Made by a program: the position numbers and the translations under genes. A stretch of DNA of 40,550 nucleotides, taken from the NCBI GenBank assembly GCA_017619975.1, contig JAFZRH010000033.1, positions 1-40,550 of the forward strand. Direction: 5' to 3'. The stretch's first letter is position 1; every line of letters begins with the position of its first letter. The notes beneath the pieces were generated by a model. The model was not told where the DNA came from, did no database searches, and saw only the letters and a program-made list of their open reading frames with translations. This stretch comes from Lachnospiraceae bacterium. GTDB lineage: Bacteria; Bacillota; Clostridia; Lachnospirales; Lachnospiraceae. Positions 7,938 through 16,450 of the stretch are shown piece by piece.

Positions 7938-9275
7938 ATGCTATCACAGGCAAAAGCCATCAGCCGGGAAGATCTGGCGAATTTCCGGCAGAATTTTGAA
8001 AAGGATACCGGCGCCAAGGCCATGCAGAACGCGGCTTCAAAAACCGCTATCGGAGAACTGGTCTATCATGCGGACAGCCGCATCGGCAACGATCATCTGT
8101 TCTCTCTCGAGCTGAAGACCATGAAGGTCACGGATCAGATGGCCAGCGGCCGCTGCTGGATCTTCGCGGGCTGCAATATTCTGCGGGAGATCATTGCGAA
8201 AAAGATCGGAAGCGAAGACTTTGAGCTGTCCCAGAATTTCGTTGCCTTCTATGACAAGCTGGAGAAAATCAACTTCTCGCTGGAGGCCATTACGGAACTC
8301 TCCGACCGCCCGGCGGACGACCGGACCCTGCAGACGATCCTGCGTCCCGCCGTCGGTGACGGCGGTCAGTGGGATATGTTCCGCTCTCTGGTTAAGAAAT
8401 ACGGCATCGTTCCGAAGAACGTGATGCCCGAGACCTGGGCCAGTTCCCACACGATGGATTCCAATTATATCATCAATACCGCGCTGCGGCGTTTCGCGGC
8501 AGAAGCACACCGCCTGAAAGCGGCCGGAAAGCTGAAAAAGCTGGCGGCCCGGAAAGCGGAGATCCTGTCACAGCTCTTCCGCGTGCTGGGGATCGCCTTC
8601 GGTCTGCCCGCGGAACGTTTCAATTTCGAGTACCGGGACAAGGATAAGAACTACCACTGTGATCCGAATCTGACCCCGCAGGAATTCTATGAGAAATACG
8701 TCGGCGAAGACATTGACGAGTACGTATCCCTGATCAACTCTCCCACCGCCGACAAACCTTACTATGAGACCTTTACGGTGGATTATATCGGCAACGTGAT
8801 CGGCGGCGATCCGATCCACTATCTGAATCTGCCGATGAAGGAGCTGAAAGCGGCTGTTCTCGCTTCCCTGAAAGACGGTGAACCGGTCTGGTTCGGGTCT
8901 GACTGCGGCAAATTCGGCGACCGCACCGCCTGTGTCTGGGCACCGGAGCAGTATGATTATGCGCCTGCTTTCGGATTTGACCTGAAAATGGATAAAGCCG
9001 ATCTTCTCGACTATGCCCAGAGCGCCATGAACCATGCGATGGTGATTACCGGCGTCAATCTGGCGGACGGAAAACCGACCCGCTGGAAGATCGAAAACTC
9101 CTGGGGGGATGAAAAAGTCTATAAGGGCTATTATACCGCGACAGATCTGTGGTTTGATTATTTCGTCTATCAGGCGGTGGTCAAGAAGAAATATCTGAGC
9201 AGGAAACAGCTGACGGCACTTGCGAAAGAGCCGAAACACCTAAATCCCTGGGATCCCATGGGAACGCTGGCATAA
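7938..9275 (+). CDS. pepC: Aminopeptidase C / bleomycin hydrolase-type C1 peptidase
   Basis: Cytoplasmic papain-fold aminopeptidase that trims peptides from the N-terminus; family members form hexameric barrels. The oxyanion-hole Q67 and nucleophile C73 lie in TDQMASGRCWIFA. The catalytic H366 lies in MNHAMVITG and N387 in KIENSWGD. There is no signal peptide. At 445 residues it has the full family length, and it ends in PMGTLA, similar to the C-terminal arm that acts as a ruler in this family. A GGAGGAG ribosome binding site precedes the ATG. It is transcribed with the upstream pseudouridine synthase and ends at the large inverted repeat at 9291-9410. Confidence 0.95.
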   Translation: MLSQAKAISREDLANFRQNFEKDTGAKAMQNAASKTAIGELVYHADSRIGNDHLFSLELKTMKVTDQMASGRCWIFAGCNILREIIAKKIGSEDFELSQNFVAFYDKLEKINFSLEAITELSDRPADDRTLQTILRPAVGDGGQWDMFRSLVKKYGIVPKNVMPETWASSHTMDSNYIINTALRRFAAEAHRLKAAGKLKKLAARKAEILSQLFRVLGIAFGLPAERFNFEYRDKDKNYHCDPNLTPQEFYEKYVGEDIDEYVSLINSPTADKPYYETFTVDYIGNVIGGDPIHYLNLPMKELKAAVLASLKDGEPVWFGSDCGKFGDRTACVWAPEQYDYAPAFGFDLKMDKADLLDYAQSAMNHAMVITGVNLADGKPTRWKIENSWGDEKVYKGYYTATDLWFDYFVYQAVVKKKYLSRKQLTALAKEPKHLNPWDPMGTLA

Positions 9276-9290
9276 AGGCGCAGGCGGAAA

Positions 9291-9410
9291 CACAAAAAAC
9301 CGGCAGTGACACCTCACTGCCACGACACGAACTTTTCTCGGACCACGGTTCCAAGGGTCCTCGAAAAGTTGTGATCGGGCGCGTTCGGTTGTCACTGCCG
9401 GCTTTTTGTG
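9291..9410. terminator. Bidirectional terminator built from a 120-base nested inverted repeat
   Basis: Outer arms 9291-9311 and 9390-9410 are complementary at 20 of 21 positions and end in T5 on the plus strand and T6 on the minus strand, so they can stop both pepC (plus) and the malG-end transcript (minus). The loop is unusually long and holds a second hairpin: 9326-9344 pairs with 9356-9373 through CAC/GTG, AACTTTTC/GAAAAGTT and GGACC/GGTCC, with a symmetric TC/TC internal loop. The left arm can instead form a local 8-bp hairpin (9302-9309 with 9314-9321). Confidence 0.75.
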
Positions 9411-9425
9411 TGCCGAATGTATGGA

Positions 9426-10361
9426 TCAGCCCTTCACGGCGCCGGCTGTTACGCCTTCCACGTAGTACTTCTGCAGGAACATGAACAGCGTCACGATCGG
9501 GATCGCGACGATCACGCAGCCTGCGGCGAACTGTGTGAAGAGGTTCTTATCGGCAAAGGCACTGAACAGCATCGAGTACAGACCGACGGATACCGTCCAG
9601 TAGCGCGGGTTGTCCGCGCCGATAATGACCTTGGCGAAGATGAAGTCCATCCACGGGCCGGTAAAGCTCATCAGCGCCTGATAGATGATGATCGGCTTCG
9701 CAAGCGGCAGAATGATCTGCCGGAAGATCTTAAAGCTCGTGCAGCCGTCCAGCTTGGCCGACTCGACCAGCGCGTTCGGGATGACGTCAAAGAAGCCCTT
9801 GGCGATCTGGAAGCCGAGGCCCGCGCCGGCGCTGTACGCGAGAATCAGACCGATGATCGAATACTCCGGATGCTCCGGGTTGCCGGTCAGGCCGATCGAC
9901 TTTAAGAGGAAGTAGATCGCGATCATGCTCATGAAGCTCGGGAACAGGCCGATGATCATGGAAATGTTCATGAACGGCTTGCGCAGTTTGAACTTCAGCT
10001 TGGACATGCAGTAGCCCACGGACAGCACCAGGAAGGTCGAGATGATGCAGCAGACTATGGCAATGATCAGCGTGTTCAGGACCCATTTCCCGAAAGCGTT
10101 CGGAACGCCTGCGAAGGTCATCGAGAAAAGATCCTTGAAGTTCTTCAGGCCGACGTATTTCGGGAAGTAGTCACTGGTGACCGTTCCGATGAAGGTTCCG
10201 TCCGGATGATACTGGCAGCGGAAGGCGGAAAGCACGATCCAGAGGAGCGGAATGAGCCAGATCACACTGAGGATGATCAGGATCAGGTAGGTTACGCCCA
10301 GACTGACCCTGCGGCTGCGGGACTGGCTTTTATATTTAATCTTTTTTCCGGAATTACTCAT
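9426..10361 (-). CDS. malG: Maltodextrin-type ABC importer permease, MalG family
   Basis: Inner-membrane permease of a carbohydrate importer (CUT1/MalG type), 311 residues with six predicted membrane segments. The first is near residues 23-45 and a positively charged N-terminus precedes it. The EAA loop that docks the ATPase is ESAKLDGCTSFKIFRQIILPLAKP-like (E, G and the I-x-LP core are visible). The C-terminal YYVEGVTAGAVKG is the usual MalG tail. It overlaps the malF stop as ATGA, with AGGAGG inside the malF end. Substrate (maltose/maltodextrins) is inferred from the linked amylase and pullulanase. It is the last gene of the starch block. Confidence 0.9.
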   Translation of the reverse strand: MSNSGKKIKYKSQSRSRRVSLGVTYLILIILSVIWLIPLLWIVLSAFRCQYHPDGTFIGTVTSDYFPKYVGLKNFKDLFSMTFAGVPNAFGKWVLNTLIIAIVCCIISTFLVLSVGYCMSKLKFKLRKPFMNISMIIGLFPSFMSMIAIYFLLKSIGLTGNPEHPEYSIIGLILAYSAGAGLGFQIAKGFFDVIPNALVESAKLDGCTSFKIFRQIILPLAKPIIIYQALMSFTGPWMDFIFAKVIIGADNPRYWTVSVGLYSMLFSAFADKNLFTQFAAGCVIVAIPIVTLFMFLQKYYVEGVTAGAVKG

Positions 10362-11809
10362 TGGAAAGTATCCTCCTCATTGTAAGCCTTGCTGCGCCGA
10401 TAGGTGACCAGCGTGATCGTAGCCGTGATCAGGAAGGTGAAGATACCGATGACCGCGCCGGTGTTATACCAGCCCTGATCGATCGTCACCTTATACAGCC
10501 ACGTGACCAGAAGGTCTGTACCGCCGGCCGCGTATCCCGTGTAGGTCGGTCCGCCGCCTGTCAGCAGGAAGATCGAGTTGAAGGCGTTCATGTTGCCGAC
10601 AAAGCTGGAGATCAGATACGGGGTCGTGATAAAGATGACGTACGGCAGCGTAATCTTGAAGAACATCTTCGTGGTGGACGCGCCGTCCACACGGCCCGCT
10701 TCGTAAAGGTCCGCGGGGATGTTCATCAGAATGCCGGATGTCATCAGCATCGTGTACGGGATGCCGACCCACATATTGATCATGATGACCATGAATTTGG
10801 CCAGACTCTCGCTGTCTCCCGGTTTAAGGCCCAGGAAGCCGATCGGCTGCGTCGTCGCGCCGATATTCATCAGCAGCGAGTTGATCGGTCCGTATTCACC
10901 CAGGAGGTTCCGGACGGCCAGCAGCGAAATGAACTGCGGCACCGCGATCGTTAAGATGAAGATCGTCCGGAAGAACTTCTTGCCCTTCAGGCCCTTTTTG
11001 TTGATCAGCAGCGCCAGGATGATGCCGCCGAAGTAGCAGGTCAGAGTGGCAAAGATAGCCCAGATAAAGGTCCAGCTCAGGACCGGCAGGAAACGGTTCC
11101 GGATCTCAAAGCCCAGAATGCCTTCGCCGGTAAAGACCGCCTTGAAGTTCTCCAGGCCGTTCCAGTGGAACAGATTTGTGCCGTTCTCATTCATAAACTG
11201 CTGATTGTACGTCGAAAACGCCAGCGAAATCATGAAGATGGTCGGCAGGAGCGTAAAGACCGTCGCCGCGATGCAGGTAGGCGTGAGCATCAGGACGTGG
11301 AACTTTCTGTCCAGCAGTTCCTTCAGATCCTCTGTGAAGGTCGTCGGCTTCTTGCCGATCTTCTTGTCCATGTCGGCCTTGTACGAGGACTGGATATTCA
11401 TGTTCCAGACCAGGAAATAGATCGCGACGACCGCGATCGTCACAAAGCCGAACAGGACCATCAGCTTGCAGTCGGAGTTGAAGCTGACGAAGCCGAGCAC
11501 CGGATCGAATTCGCTGCCTTCCGTCGCGTATTTCAGCGACAGATTCCGCAGCGCCTTCCACCCGTAAGGCGTACCGTTGACCTCGGGGCAGAGAATCATA
11601 AAAGCAAGGATCGCGACCTGGATCACCAGGAAGAGAAAGCCCTTGATATACTGTTTATGATAAAAATTGCCTGCGCCGAAAATAAAATGCGAAAGCTTGG
11701 TCCCCAGCGAACCGTCCACAAAGCGTTTTCCGAAATTGGAAAAGGCTTTCCCGATCCGTTCCGGGAGACTCAGCTTATTCTTTTTCGGGACTTTCGTTTT
11801 TGAACTCAT
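10358..11809 (-). CDS. malF: Maltodextrin-type ABC importer permease, MalF family
   Basis: Partner permease of MalG, 483 residues. A cytoplasmic Lys-rich N-terminus (about 40 residues) is followed by two extra N-terminal hydrophobic segments, then a long loop, then the conserved six-helix core starting near residue 175 (HVLMLTPTCIAATVFTLLPT). The EAA loop reads YEAGRVDGASTTKMFFKITLPY. The long N-terminal region is typical of Firmicutes MalF proteins. A GGAGGG ribosome binding site precedes the ATG. The gap to the malE stop is 47 bases and contains a weak stem plus T6 (11821-11848). The maltodextrin substrate is inferred from context. Confidence 0.9.
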   Translation of the reverse strand: MSSKTKVPKKNKLSLPERIGKAFSNFGKRFVDGSLGTKLSHFIFGAGNFYHKQYIKGFLFLVIQVAILAFMILCPEVNGTPYGWKALRNLSLKYATEGSEFDPVLGFVSFNSDCKLMVLFGFVTIAVVAIYFLVWNMNIQSSYKADMDKKIGKKPTTFTEDLKELLDRKFHVLMLTPTCIAATVFTLLPTIFMISLAFSTYNQQFMNENGTNLFHWNGLENFKAVFTGEGILGFEIRNRFLPVLSWTFIWAIFATLTCYFGGIILALLINKKGLKGKKFFRTIFILTIAVPQFISLLAVRNLLGEYGPINSLLMNIGATTQPIGFLGLKPGDSESLAKFMVIMINMWVGIPYTMLMTSGILMNIPADLYEAGRVDGASTTKMFFKITLPYVIFITTPYLISSFVGNMNAFNSIFLLTGGGPTYTGYAAGGTDLLVTWLYKVTIDQGWYNTGAVIGIFTFLITATITLVTYRRSKAYNEEDTFQ

Positions 11810-11820
11810 GTTATCCCTCC

Positions 11821-11848
11821 AAAAAACGTTCAGGAATCAGGACGAACG
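11821..11848 (-). terminator. Weak intercistronic stem-loop with T-run between malE and malF
   Basis: Read on the minus strand, CGTTC (11844-11848) pairs with GAACG (11827-11831) across a 12-base loop and is followed by TTTTTT. The stem is only five pairs, so it would at most reduce readthrough. Lower expression of permeases than of the binding protein is common in mal operons. Confidence 0.35.
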
Positions 11849-11856
11849 ATCGATCA

Positions 11857-13401
11857 TCAGGCCGGGTCCGGCAGCGTCGCGGGGAAGGATTTCGGATTAA
11901 CCCCGTGCATCCACAGATATTCGATCAGGTACAGACCCTTCCGGATGCCGGCTACCGATTCCGTTTCCGCCAGGATCGTATCACCGGTCGTCGGATATTT
12001 GGTCTTGTCGATCATCGCACGGAAGACGGCAGGGCCGTTCTTGGAGTAATAGTAAGTATTCAGCGTACCGGTCAGGAACGGCTGCGGGATGCCCCACTCC
12101 GCCATGCTGACCTGCATGGCCGCCAGGTTGTACTGGCTTTCCGTGACCTTGCCTTCGTCATAGCACTGCTTGATGAAGTCCGCCGCGCCGACATAGGCCG
12201 GAACGTTCAGCACTTCCAGATAGGACTGGTTCTGAACTTCCTTGCTGGACAGGTAACGGATCAGCTCCTGTTCCTTGACGTATTTGGTCTGATCGGAATA
12301 GGCGTTGATCATGAAGCACTTGCAGTCGGCAAAGGTGCCGCCGCGGTACACGTCGCCGGCAGAAACACCGGACAGGCCCTCGGTCGCTTCCGCCGTCAGC
12401 GTGAAGGTCGGGATCATCGCAATGCCGAGATTCGTCTCGCCCAGAGCAGCTTTGGCGGTATTGTAGTGCCAGGCGCCGCCGATCACGGCCAGAACGCCCT
12501 TATTTTCCTTGTTCAGGTCAGCATCCCAGCCGTCCGGGGAAGCCCATTTGAAGCCGTTGGGATCCGCAGCAAAGGCCTGCAGCCAGCGAACGATCGCCAC
12601 GGTATCGTCGCCCTGGCAGTTGCTGGTGCCCTTGGAACCGCCCGCAACAGCTTCGGCGCCCTGATAGATCTTCACGGTCGTGCTGTGATCGCTTGCCTTG
12701 GTGGCGAGCAGCGCGAAAGACATGTTGAAGCCGTCGTCGCCGGTCACGGTGATGGCCTTCGTGCCGGCCGCTTTCGCCGCTTCCTGCAGGCCTTCAAAGG
12801 TCTTGGCCTGTTCATCCGTCACGAGCGCTTTGTTATAGTACAGGAACAGCGCCTGGGAGATGTACGGAACGCCGCAGAGGTACTGCTTGCCGCCGACCGT
12901 CGAGTAAATGACGTTCTGGAAGGAAGCGGGGTTGTCGGCCAGCACCTGGTCGATCAGCGCCTGATCGGTGATCGGCTTCGCGCACTGCGTAGAGACGAGC
13001 TTGCCGATATTGTCGTGTGCGACCGTATAGATATCTGCCGCCGCGCTCGGGTCGTTCGTGATCGTACCGGCAACGGAACCGGTATCCATGCCTTTGACTT
13101 CGATCTCATAGCCGAAATCCGGATGATCCTGAACGTACTGATTGCAGATCTTCTGATAGAACTCGGCCGATTCATCGCCGACCCATAAACGGATGGTGCC
13201 CTGGATCGGGACCGGTGTCACGCTGCCAGCGGTGGTCGCGTTCGTATTGTTGTTCTGAGTCGGATTGGTATTGCCGGGATCGGCCTGGCTGTTATTGTTC
13301 TGAGCCGGCGTCGCCGTTGCGTTGGGGTCCGTCAGACCGCACGCGCTGAAAAGCGATACGACCATGGCCAGCATCAGCAGGATTGCTGTAAGTTTTTTCA
13401 T
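11857..13401 (-). CDS. malE: Lipid-anchored maltodextrin-binding protein, MalE-like
   Basis: Solute-binding lipoprotein that delivers oligosaccharides to MalF/MalG. The signal peptide ends in the lipobox FSAC (Cys21). A flexible linker rich in Asn, Gln, Thr and Pro covers about residues 25-70. The type I binding-protein fold starts at GTIRLWVGDES, with the classic AVIGGAWHYN strand in the middle and a C-terminal tail ending in LPDPA. I start at the ATG 13399-13401 because GGAGG lies nine bases upstream and the signal peptide begins there; an ATG 36 bases earlier is open but adds residues that would spoil the signal. The 514 residues exceed E. coli MalE (about 400), mainly through the linker and loops. 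Confidence 0.9.
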   Translation of the reverse strand: MKKLTAILLMLAMVVSLFSACGLTDPNATATPAQNNNSQADPGNTNPTQNNNTNATTAGSVTPVPIQGTIRLWVGDESAEFYQKICNQYVQDHPDFGYEIEVKGMDTGSVAGTITNDPSAAADIYTVAHDNIGKLVSTQCAKPITDQALIDQVLADNPASFQNVIYSTVGGKQYLCGVPYISQALFLYYNKALVTDEQAKTFEGLQEAAKAAGTKAITVTGDDGFNMSFALLATKASDHSTTVKIYQGAEAVAGGSKGTSNCQGDDTVAIVRWLQAFAADPNGFKWASPDGWDADLNKENKGVLAVIGGAWHYNTAKAALGETNLGIAMIPTFTLTAEATEGLSGVSAGDVYRGGTFADCKCFMINAYSDQTKYVKEQELIRYLSSKEVQNQSYLEVLNVPAYVGAADFIKQCYDEGKVTESQYNLAAMQVSMAEWGIPQPFLTGTLNTYYYSKNGPAVFRAMIDKTKYPTTGDTILAETESVAGIRKGLYLIEYLWMHGVNPKSFPATLPDPA

Positions 13402-13420
13402 TCTTTTATCCTCCGTGAAA

Positions 13421-14068
13421 TTAGTTGATTCCATCATAGGATGCTCTCTCTATGATCATAATACCCGTCACATAATCACAGATCGTTTTGTTTTTCCTGT
13501 TCATCAGCATTTCCGTGAGCCTGAGGACCGGAACAAGGAGAAAAGTCAGCGTTCCGGTGAGCAGAAACAGGAGCATGCTGTCCAGCAGAAAGACAAAGAG
13601 GAAACGGTACAGGATCTGGTACCATTTTGCCTTCGCCTGCCGCGTTTCACTGAAGGGGAGAAGCCCCGTCAGCTTCTTGCCGAGCGTCGTTCTGTCACGG
13701 CCGGACAAGGGGATCGCCAGCAGCAGGATCACTTCCGCCAGGAAAACGGCAAGGCCCTTCAGAAGATAACCGTGAAGGTTCGCCGCGAAGCTCTCATCCA
13801 GGTACTCTCCGTTCGCAAGCAGTTCCGTCCGGATGGCCTGCGCATCGTTTCCGAGCCGCGAGGCGGTCTCTTCCGCGATCTCGGCAGCCCGTTCATAGTG
13901 TGAATGGTACACGGCCGCCAGCGGTGTCTGCAGAATCACGAACGTGAACAGCAGATACAGGAGAAATACCGTCAGGGTGTCAAAGCCGTCCGCCAGGATC
14001 CTTTTGATCAGATACGGCTTGGAATTCGGCTCTATCTCGATCTGTGTGCCTCTGACTTCGATTTCCAT
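13421..14068 (-). CDS. RDD-family membrane protein
   Basis: Integral membrane protein of 215 residues with the three features of the RDD family: a first helix opening with LADGFDTLT (residues 26-34), the TLGKKLTGL segment, and RNKTICDYVTG before the C-terminus. About four hydrophobic segments are visible, with a charged extracytoplasmic loop between the first two (about residues 55-105). RDD proteins have no general function; some are cation or proton exchangers. It sits two bases after the ATPase gene and 20 bases before malE, so it is almost certainly cotranscribed with the transporter. A role in the importer is suggested only by position. Confidence 0.75.
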   Translation of the reverse strand: MEIEVRGTQIEIEPNSKPYLIKRILADGFDTLTVFLLYLLFTFVILQTPLAAVYHSHYERAAEIAEETASRLGNDAQAIRTELLANGEYLDESFAANLHGYLLKGLAVFLAEVILLLAIPLSGRDRTTLGKKLTGLLPFSETRQAKAKWYQILYRFLFVFLLDSMLLFLLTGTLTFLLVPVLRLTEMLMNRKNKTICDYVTGIMIIERASYDGIN

Positions 14069-14069
14069 A

Positions 14070-15959
14070 TCAGCAGAGCTTCATGTCGATTCTGGTCGAA
14101 TAGACCGAAACATCTTTGCTGTCAAAGGCGACGCGGACTTTATCGGCATTAAAGTCGGGGGCAATGCGGATCAGGAATTCCTGACCGTCCGCCTCGACCC
14201 GGGCGAAGCGAACATTGCCGTAATCCAGCAGTTCCTTCACGTTTGCCTTCAGGCCGGCGCCTTCCTCTTCTCCCGCCAGACGGATTGCGTCGCGGCTGAC
14301 AGAATACTTGTAAGTATTCTTATAGCAGCTGTCTCCGTCGATCGCGTTGATCTTATAGCCCTGCTGCGGATCCGCCTCCAGCGAGTAATCGCCGATATTG
14401 TAGAAGAAATGCAGCACACGGTCGCCGTTCTCCTTGACTTCGGTCTTGGAGAAGCGTCCCAGAAGCTCCACTTCGTCCGGAACCGGTGTCAGGATCTCTT
14501 TGCCGCCCGCGAAGACTGTAAGCTTATCGTACAGGAGCGAGAAATTGTAGAGATCGCCTTCGCGGACGGAATCATCCACCAGCGCGAAGAGGTAGCTGTC
14601 GCCGCAGGCCAGGTAGGCAAGGTTCTTGTCGTCGGCCTTTTCGATGCGGGAAACCTTCAGCTGATACTCGCTTCCCGGTACGATTGCGGCCGGCGGAACA
14701 CTGAGTTCAACGGAAGCTGCATTGCCGAGCGCCTCTTTATAAACGGCCGGCAGCGCGATCCTGGTTCCGAGGATCTCCAGGCTTCTGCCGTCGGATACCG
14801 CCTGCAGCGTATTGTAAGGCGGAATCTTGTTCATCAGTGTGATCTCGGTCTCGGAATCAAAGAAATGCACCTTGTTCGGGTTCGGAGTGGCATAAACGAC
14901 GTCGCCGACGGCGATGTCATCCCTGTCGACGACCTTGACGATAATGCCGTTGCCTTCATCCTTCATGGTGAATTCTCCGAGATGATCGCCCAGCTTGCCG
15001 TGAACATTGGTCTCGTTGCCCAGGCGTTCCACGTTGGTCACGATGAATTTCAGGCCGGGACCTTCCTTGCTTAAGCTGATGTGTTCCGGACGAATACCGA
15101 AAATGACCGGCGTGTCACCGTTCAGATAATGGCTGTGGATCTTGGAGACCTTTTCATACGGAACCGTTACCTTGTCGCCGTTTGTGAAGATCACGCTGAC
15201 AGTATCGCCCTGTCTCTTCAGCTTGACGTCAAAGAAATTCATCTGCGGCGTGCCGATGAAGCCCGCCACAAATTTGTTGTACGGCTCGTTGTACAGATTC
15301 ATCGGTGTATCGATCTGCTGAACGTAGCCGAGCTTCATGACGACGATCCGGGTGCCCATGGTCATGGCCTCTACCTGATCGTGCGTGACGTAGATAAACG
15401 TCGTTTTCAGACTCTTGTGGAGCGCCGTGATCTCCGTACGCATAGCCGCACGCAGTTTGGCGTCCAGATTGGACAGCGGCTCATCCAGCAGGAATACCTT
15501 CGGATCCCGGACCAGGGCACGCCCCAGCGCTACACGCTGTCTCTGGCCGCCGCTCATTTCCTTGGGCTTTCTCTCCAGATACTCCTCGATGTCAAGCATC
15601 TTGGCCGCTTTCAGCACGCGTTCCTTGATCTCCGGCTCCGGCATCTTCCGGTTCCGCAGGCCGAATGCCATGTTCTCATACACAGACATGTGCGGATACA
15701 GGGCATAGCTCTGGAACACCATGGCAATGTCGCGATCCTTCGGCTCCATATCGTTCACCAGGGTATCCCCGATGAACAGGTCGCCTGCCGTGATCGTTTC
15801 CAGACCGGCGATCATGCGAAGCGTGGTGGATTTCCCGCAGCCGGAAGGTCCTACGAAAACGATGAATTCACGGTCAGCAATGTCAATGCAGAAATCATTG
15901 ACAGCTTTATGCCCGTTATCGTAGACCTTGTAGATGTGGGAAAGCTTTAGATTTGCCAT
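14070..15959 (-). CDS. MsmK/UgpC/MalK-type importer ATPase with a long C-terminal TOBE-like extension
   Basis: ATPase that should power MalF/MalG. Walker A GPSGCGKS (residues 37-44), Q-loop Q83, signature EMSGGQRQR (134-142), Walker B VFLLDEP (155-161) and H193 are all intact, followed by the TQMNFF-like linker and the normal MalK regulatory (TOBE) domain to about residue 376 (FGIRPEHI at 287-294). Family members end there, at about 370 residues; this protein continues for another 253. The extension seems to repeat the TOBE pattern twice: GTRIALPA to LTVFAGG at about 399-490, and SRDAIRLAG to VSVYSTRIDMKL at about 555-628. GGAGGAG precedes the ATG. No promoter was obvious in the 76 bases upstream. 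Confidence 0.92.
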   Translation of the reverse strand: MANLKLSHIYKVYDNGHKAVNDFCIDIADREFIVFVGPSGCGKSTTLRMIAGLETITAGDLFIGDTLVNDMEPKDRDIAMVFQSYALYPHMSVYENMAFGLRNRKMPEPEIKERVLKAAKMLDIEEYLERKPKEMSGGQRQRVALGRALVRDPKVFLLDEPLSNLDAKLRAAMRTEITALHKSLKTTFIYVTHDQVEAMTMGTRIVVMKLGYVQQIDTPMNLYNEPYNKFVAGFIGTPQMNFFDVKLKRQGDTVSVIFTNGDKVTVPYEKVSKIHSHYLNGDTPVIFGIRPEHISLSKEGPGLKFIVTNVERLGNETNVHGKLGDHLGEFTMKDEGNGIIVKVVDRDDIAVGDVVYATPNPNKVHFFDSETEITLMNKIPPYNTLQAVSDGRSLEILGTRIALPAVYKEALGNAASVELSVPPAAIVPGSEYQLKVSRIEKADDKNLAYLACGDSYLFALVDDSVREGDLYNFSLLYDKLTVFAGGKEILTPVPDEVELLGRFSKTEVKENGDRVLHFFYNIGDYSLEADPQQGYKINAIDGDSCYKNTYKYSVSRDAIRLAGEEEGAGLKANVKELLDYGNVRFARVEADGQEFLIRIAPDFNADKVRVAFDSKDVSVYSTRIDMKLC

Positions 15960-16010
15960 ATTCTCCTCCCTTTATTCTTCATTTTGTATGTTCTTTATGT
16001 GATTGCCCGG

Positions 16011-16030
16011 AAAAAGCAGCACCGCCTGCT
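16011..16030 (-). terminator. Possible weak terminator after the PH-like membrane protein gene
   Basis: On the minus strand AGCAG (16026-16030) pairs with CTGCT (16015-16019) around a six-base loop, followed directly by TTTTT. The stem is short. If active it would partly separate the amylase/pullulanase genes from the ATPase-malEFG genes. Confidence 0.35.
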
Positions 16031-16035
16031 TCTTC

Positions 16036-16449
16036 TCAGACAAAAGGTACCCCGTTTTTGTCCAGCTCGTACAGGACCGTTCCGATCCCGCTCAGCTGCG
16101 CATTTATGGTTCCGGCAAGCCGGCCGTTTCTGTCGTAGACAGAATAGACCTGATCCGTTAAGGAGACCTTCCCGATTTCCTTCAGAGGGATCTGCGTCCG
16201 GCGGAACAGGTAGCGCATATGCAGCGCTCCGTTTTCCACATAAGCCCGGTCCGAGAGCATCGCGAAAAGGACGATTCCCGCCGCGGCAGCCACCACGGCC
16301 AGAAGCACGCCGGCAAAGATGGCCAGTCCCTCTCCCCCGCCGAGCGCAAAGAGCAAAACGGCGGCGGTCAGGCAGCCCAGAAAGGCAGCCAGCGCAAAGA
16401 AGAAGGGCTTCTTATCGGTTTCCGTGCTGATCTCGCCGTGCCGGAACAT
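16036..16449 (-). CDS. Small membrane protein with a C-terminal PH-like domain, function unknown
   Basis: A 137-residue protein with two adjacent hydrophobic segments (about residues 17-36 and 40-66). A soluble tail follows that looks like a bacterial PH-type fold: ALHMRYLFRRTQIPLKEIGKVSL, then a short beta-rich end with YELDKNG. The pattern (two helices, then a strand with R-RR and I-L-EI) is common in small uncharacterised Firmicutes membrane proteins. It starts one base after the pullulanase stop, so it is in the same transcript. No function in starch use can be deduced beyond position. I did not recognise a named family. Confidence 0.6.
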   Translation of the reverse strand: MFRHGEISTETDKKPFFFALAAFLGCLTAAVLLFALGGGEGLAIFAGVLLAVVAAAAGIVLFAMLSDRAYVENGALHMRYLFRRTQIPLKEIGKVSLTDQVYSVYDRNGRLAGTINAQLSGIGTVLYELDKNGVPFV

Positions 16450-16450
16450 C

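Noticed and set aside
11800-13188. A 462-codon plus-strand frame opposite malE
   Set aside because: Antisense to a gene with signal peptide, ribosome binding site and family motifs; no start signals or recognisable domain.
15960-16035. A separate promoter for the ATPase-RDD-malEFG genes
   Set aside because: I checked all hexamer pairs with 16-18 base spacing on the minus strand and found no convincing match, so an independent transcript here is not supported by sequence.
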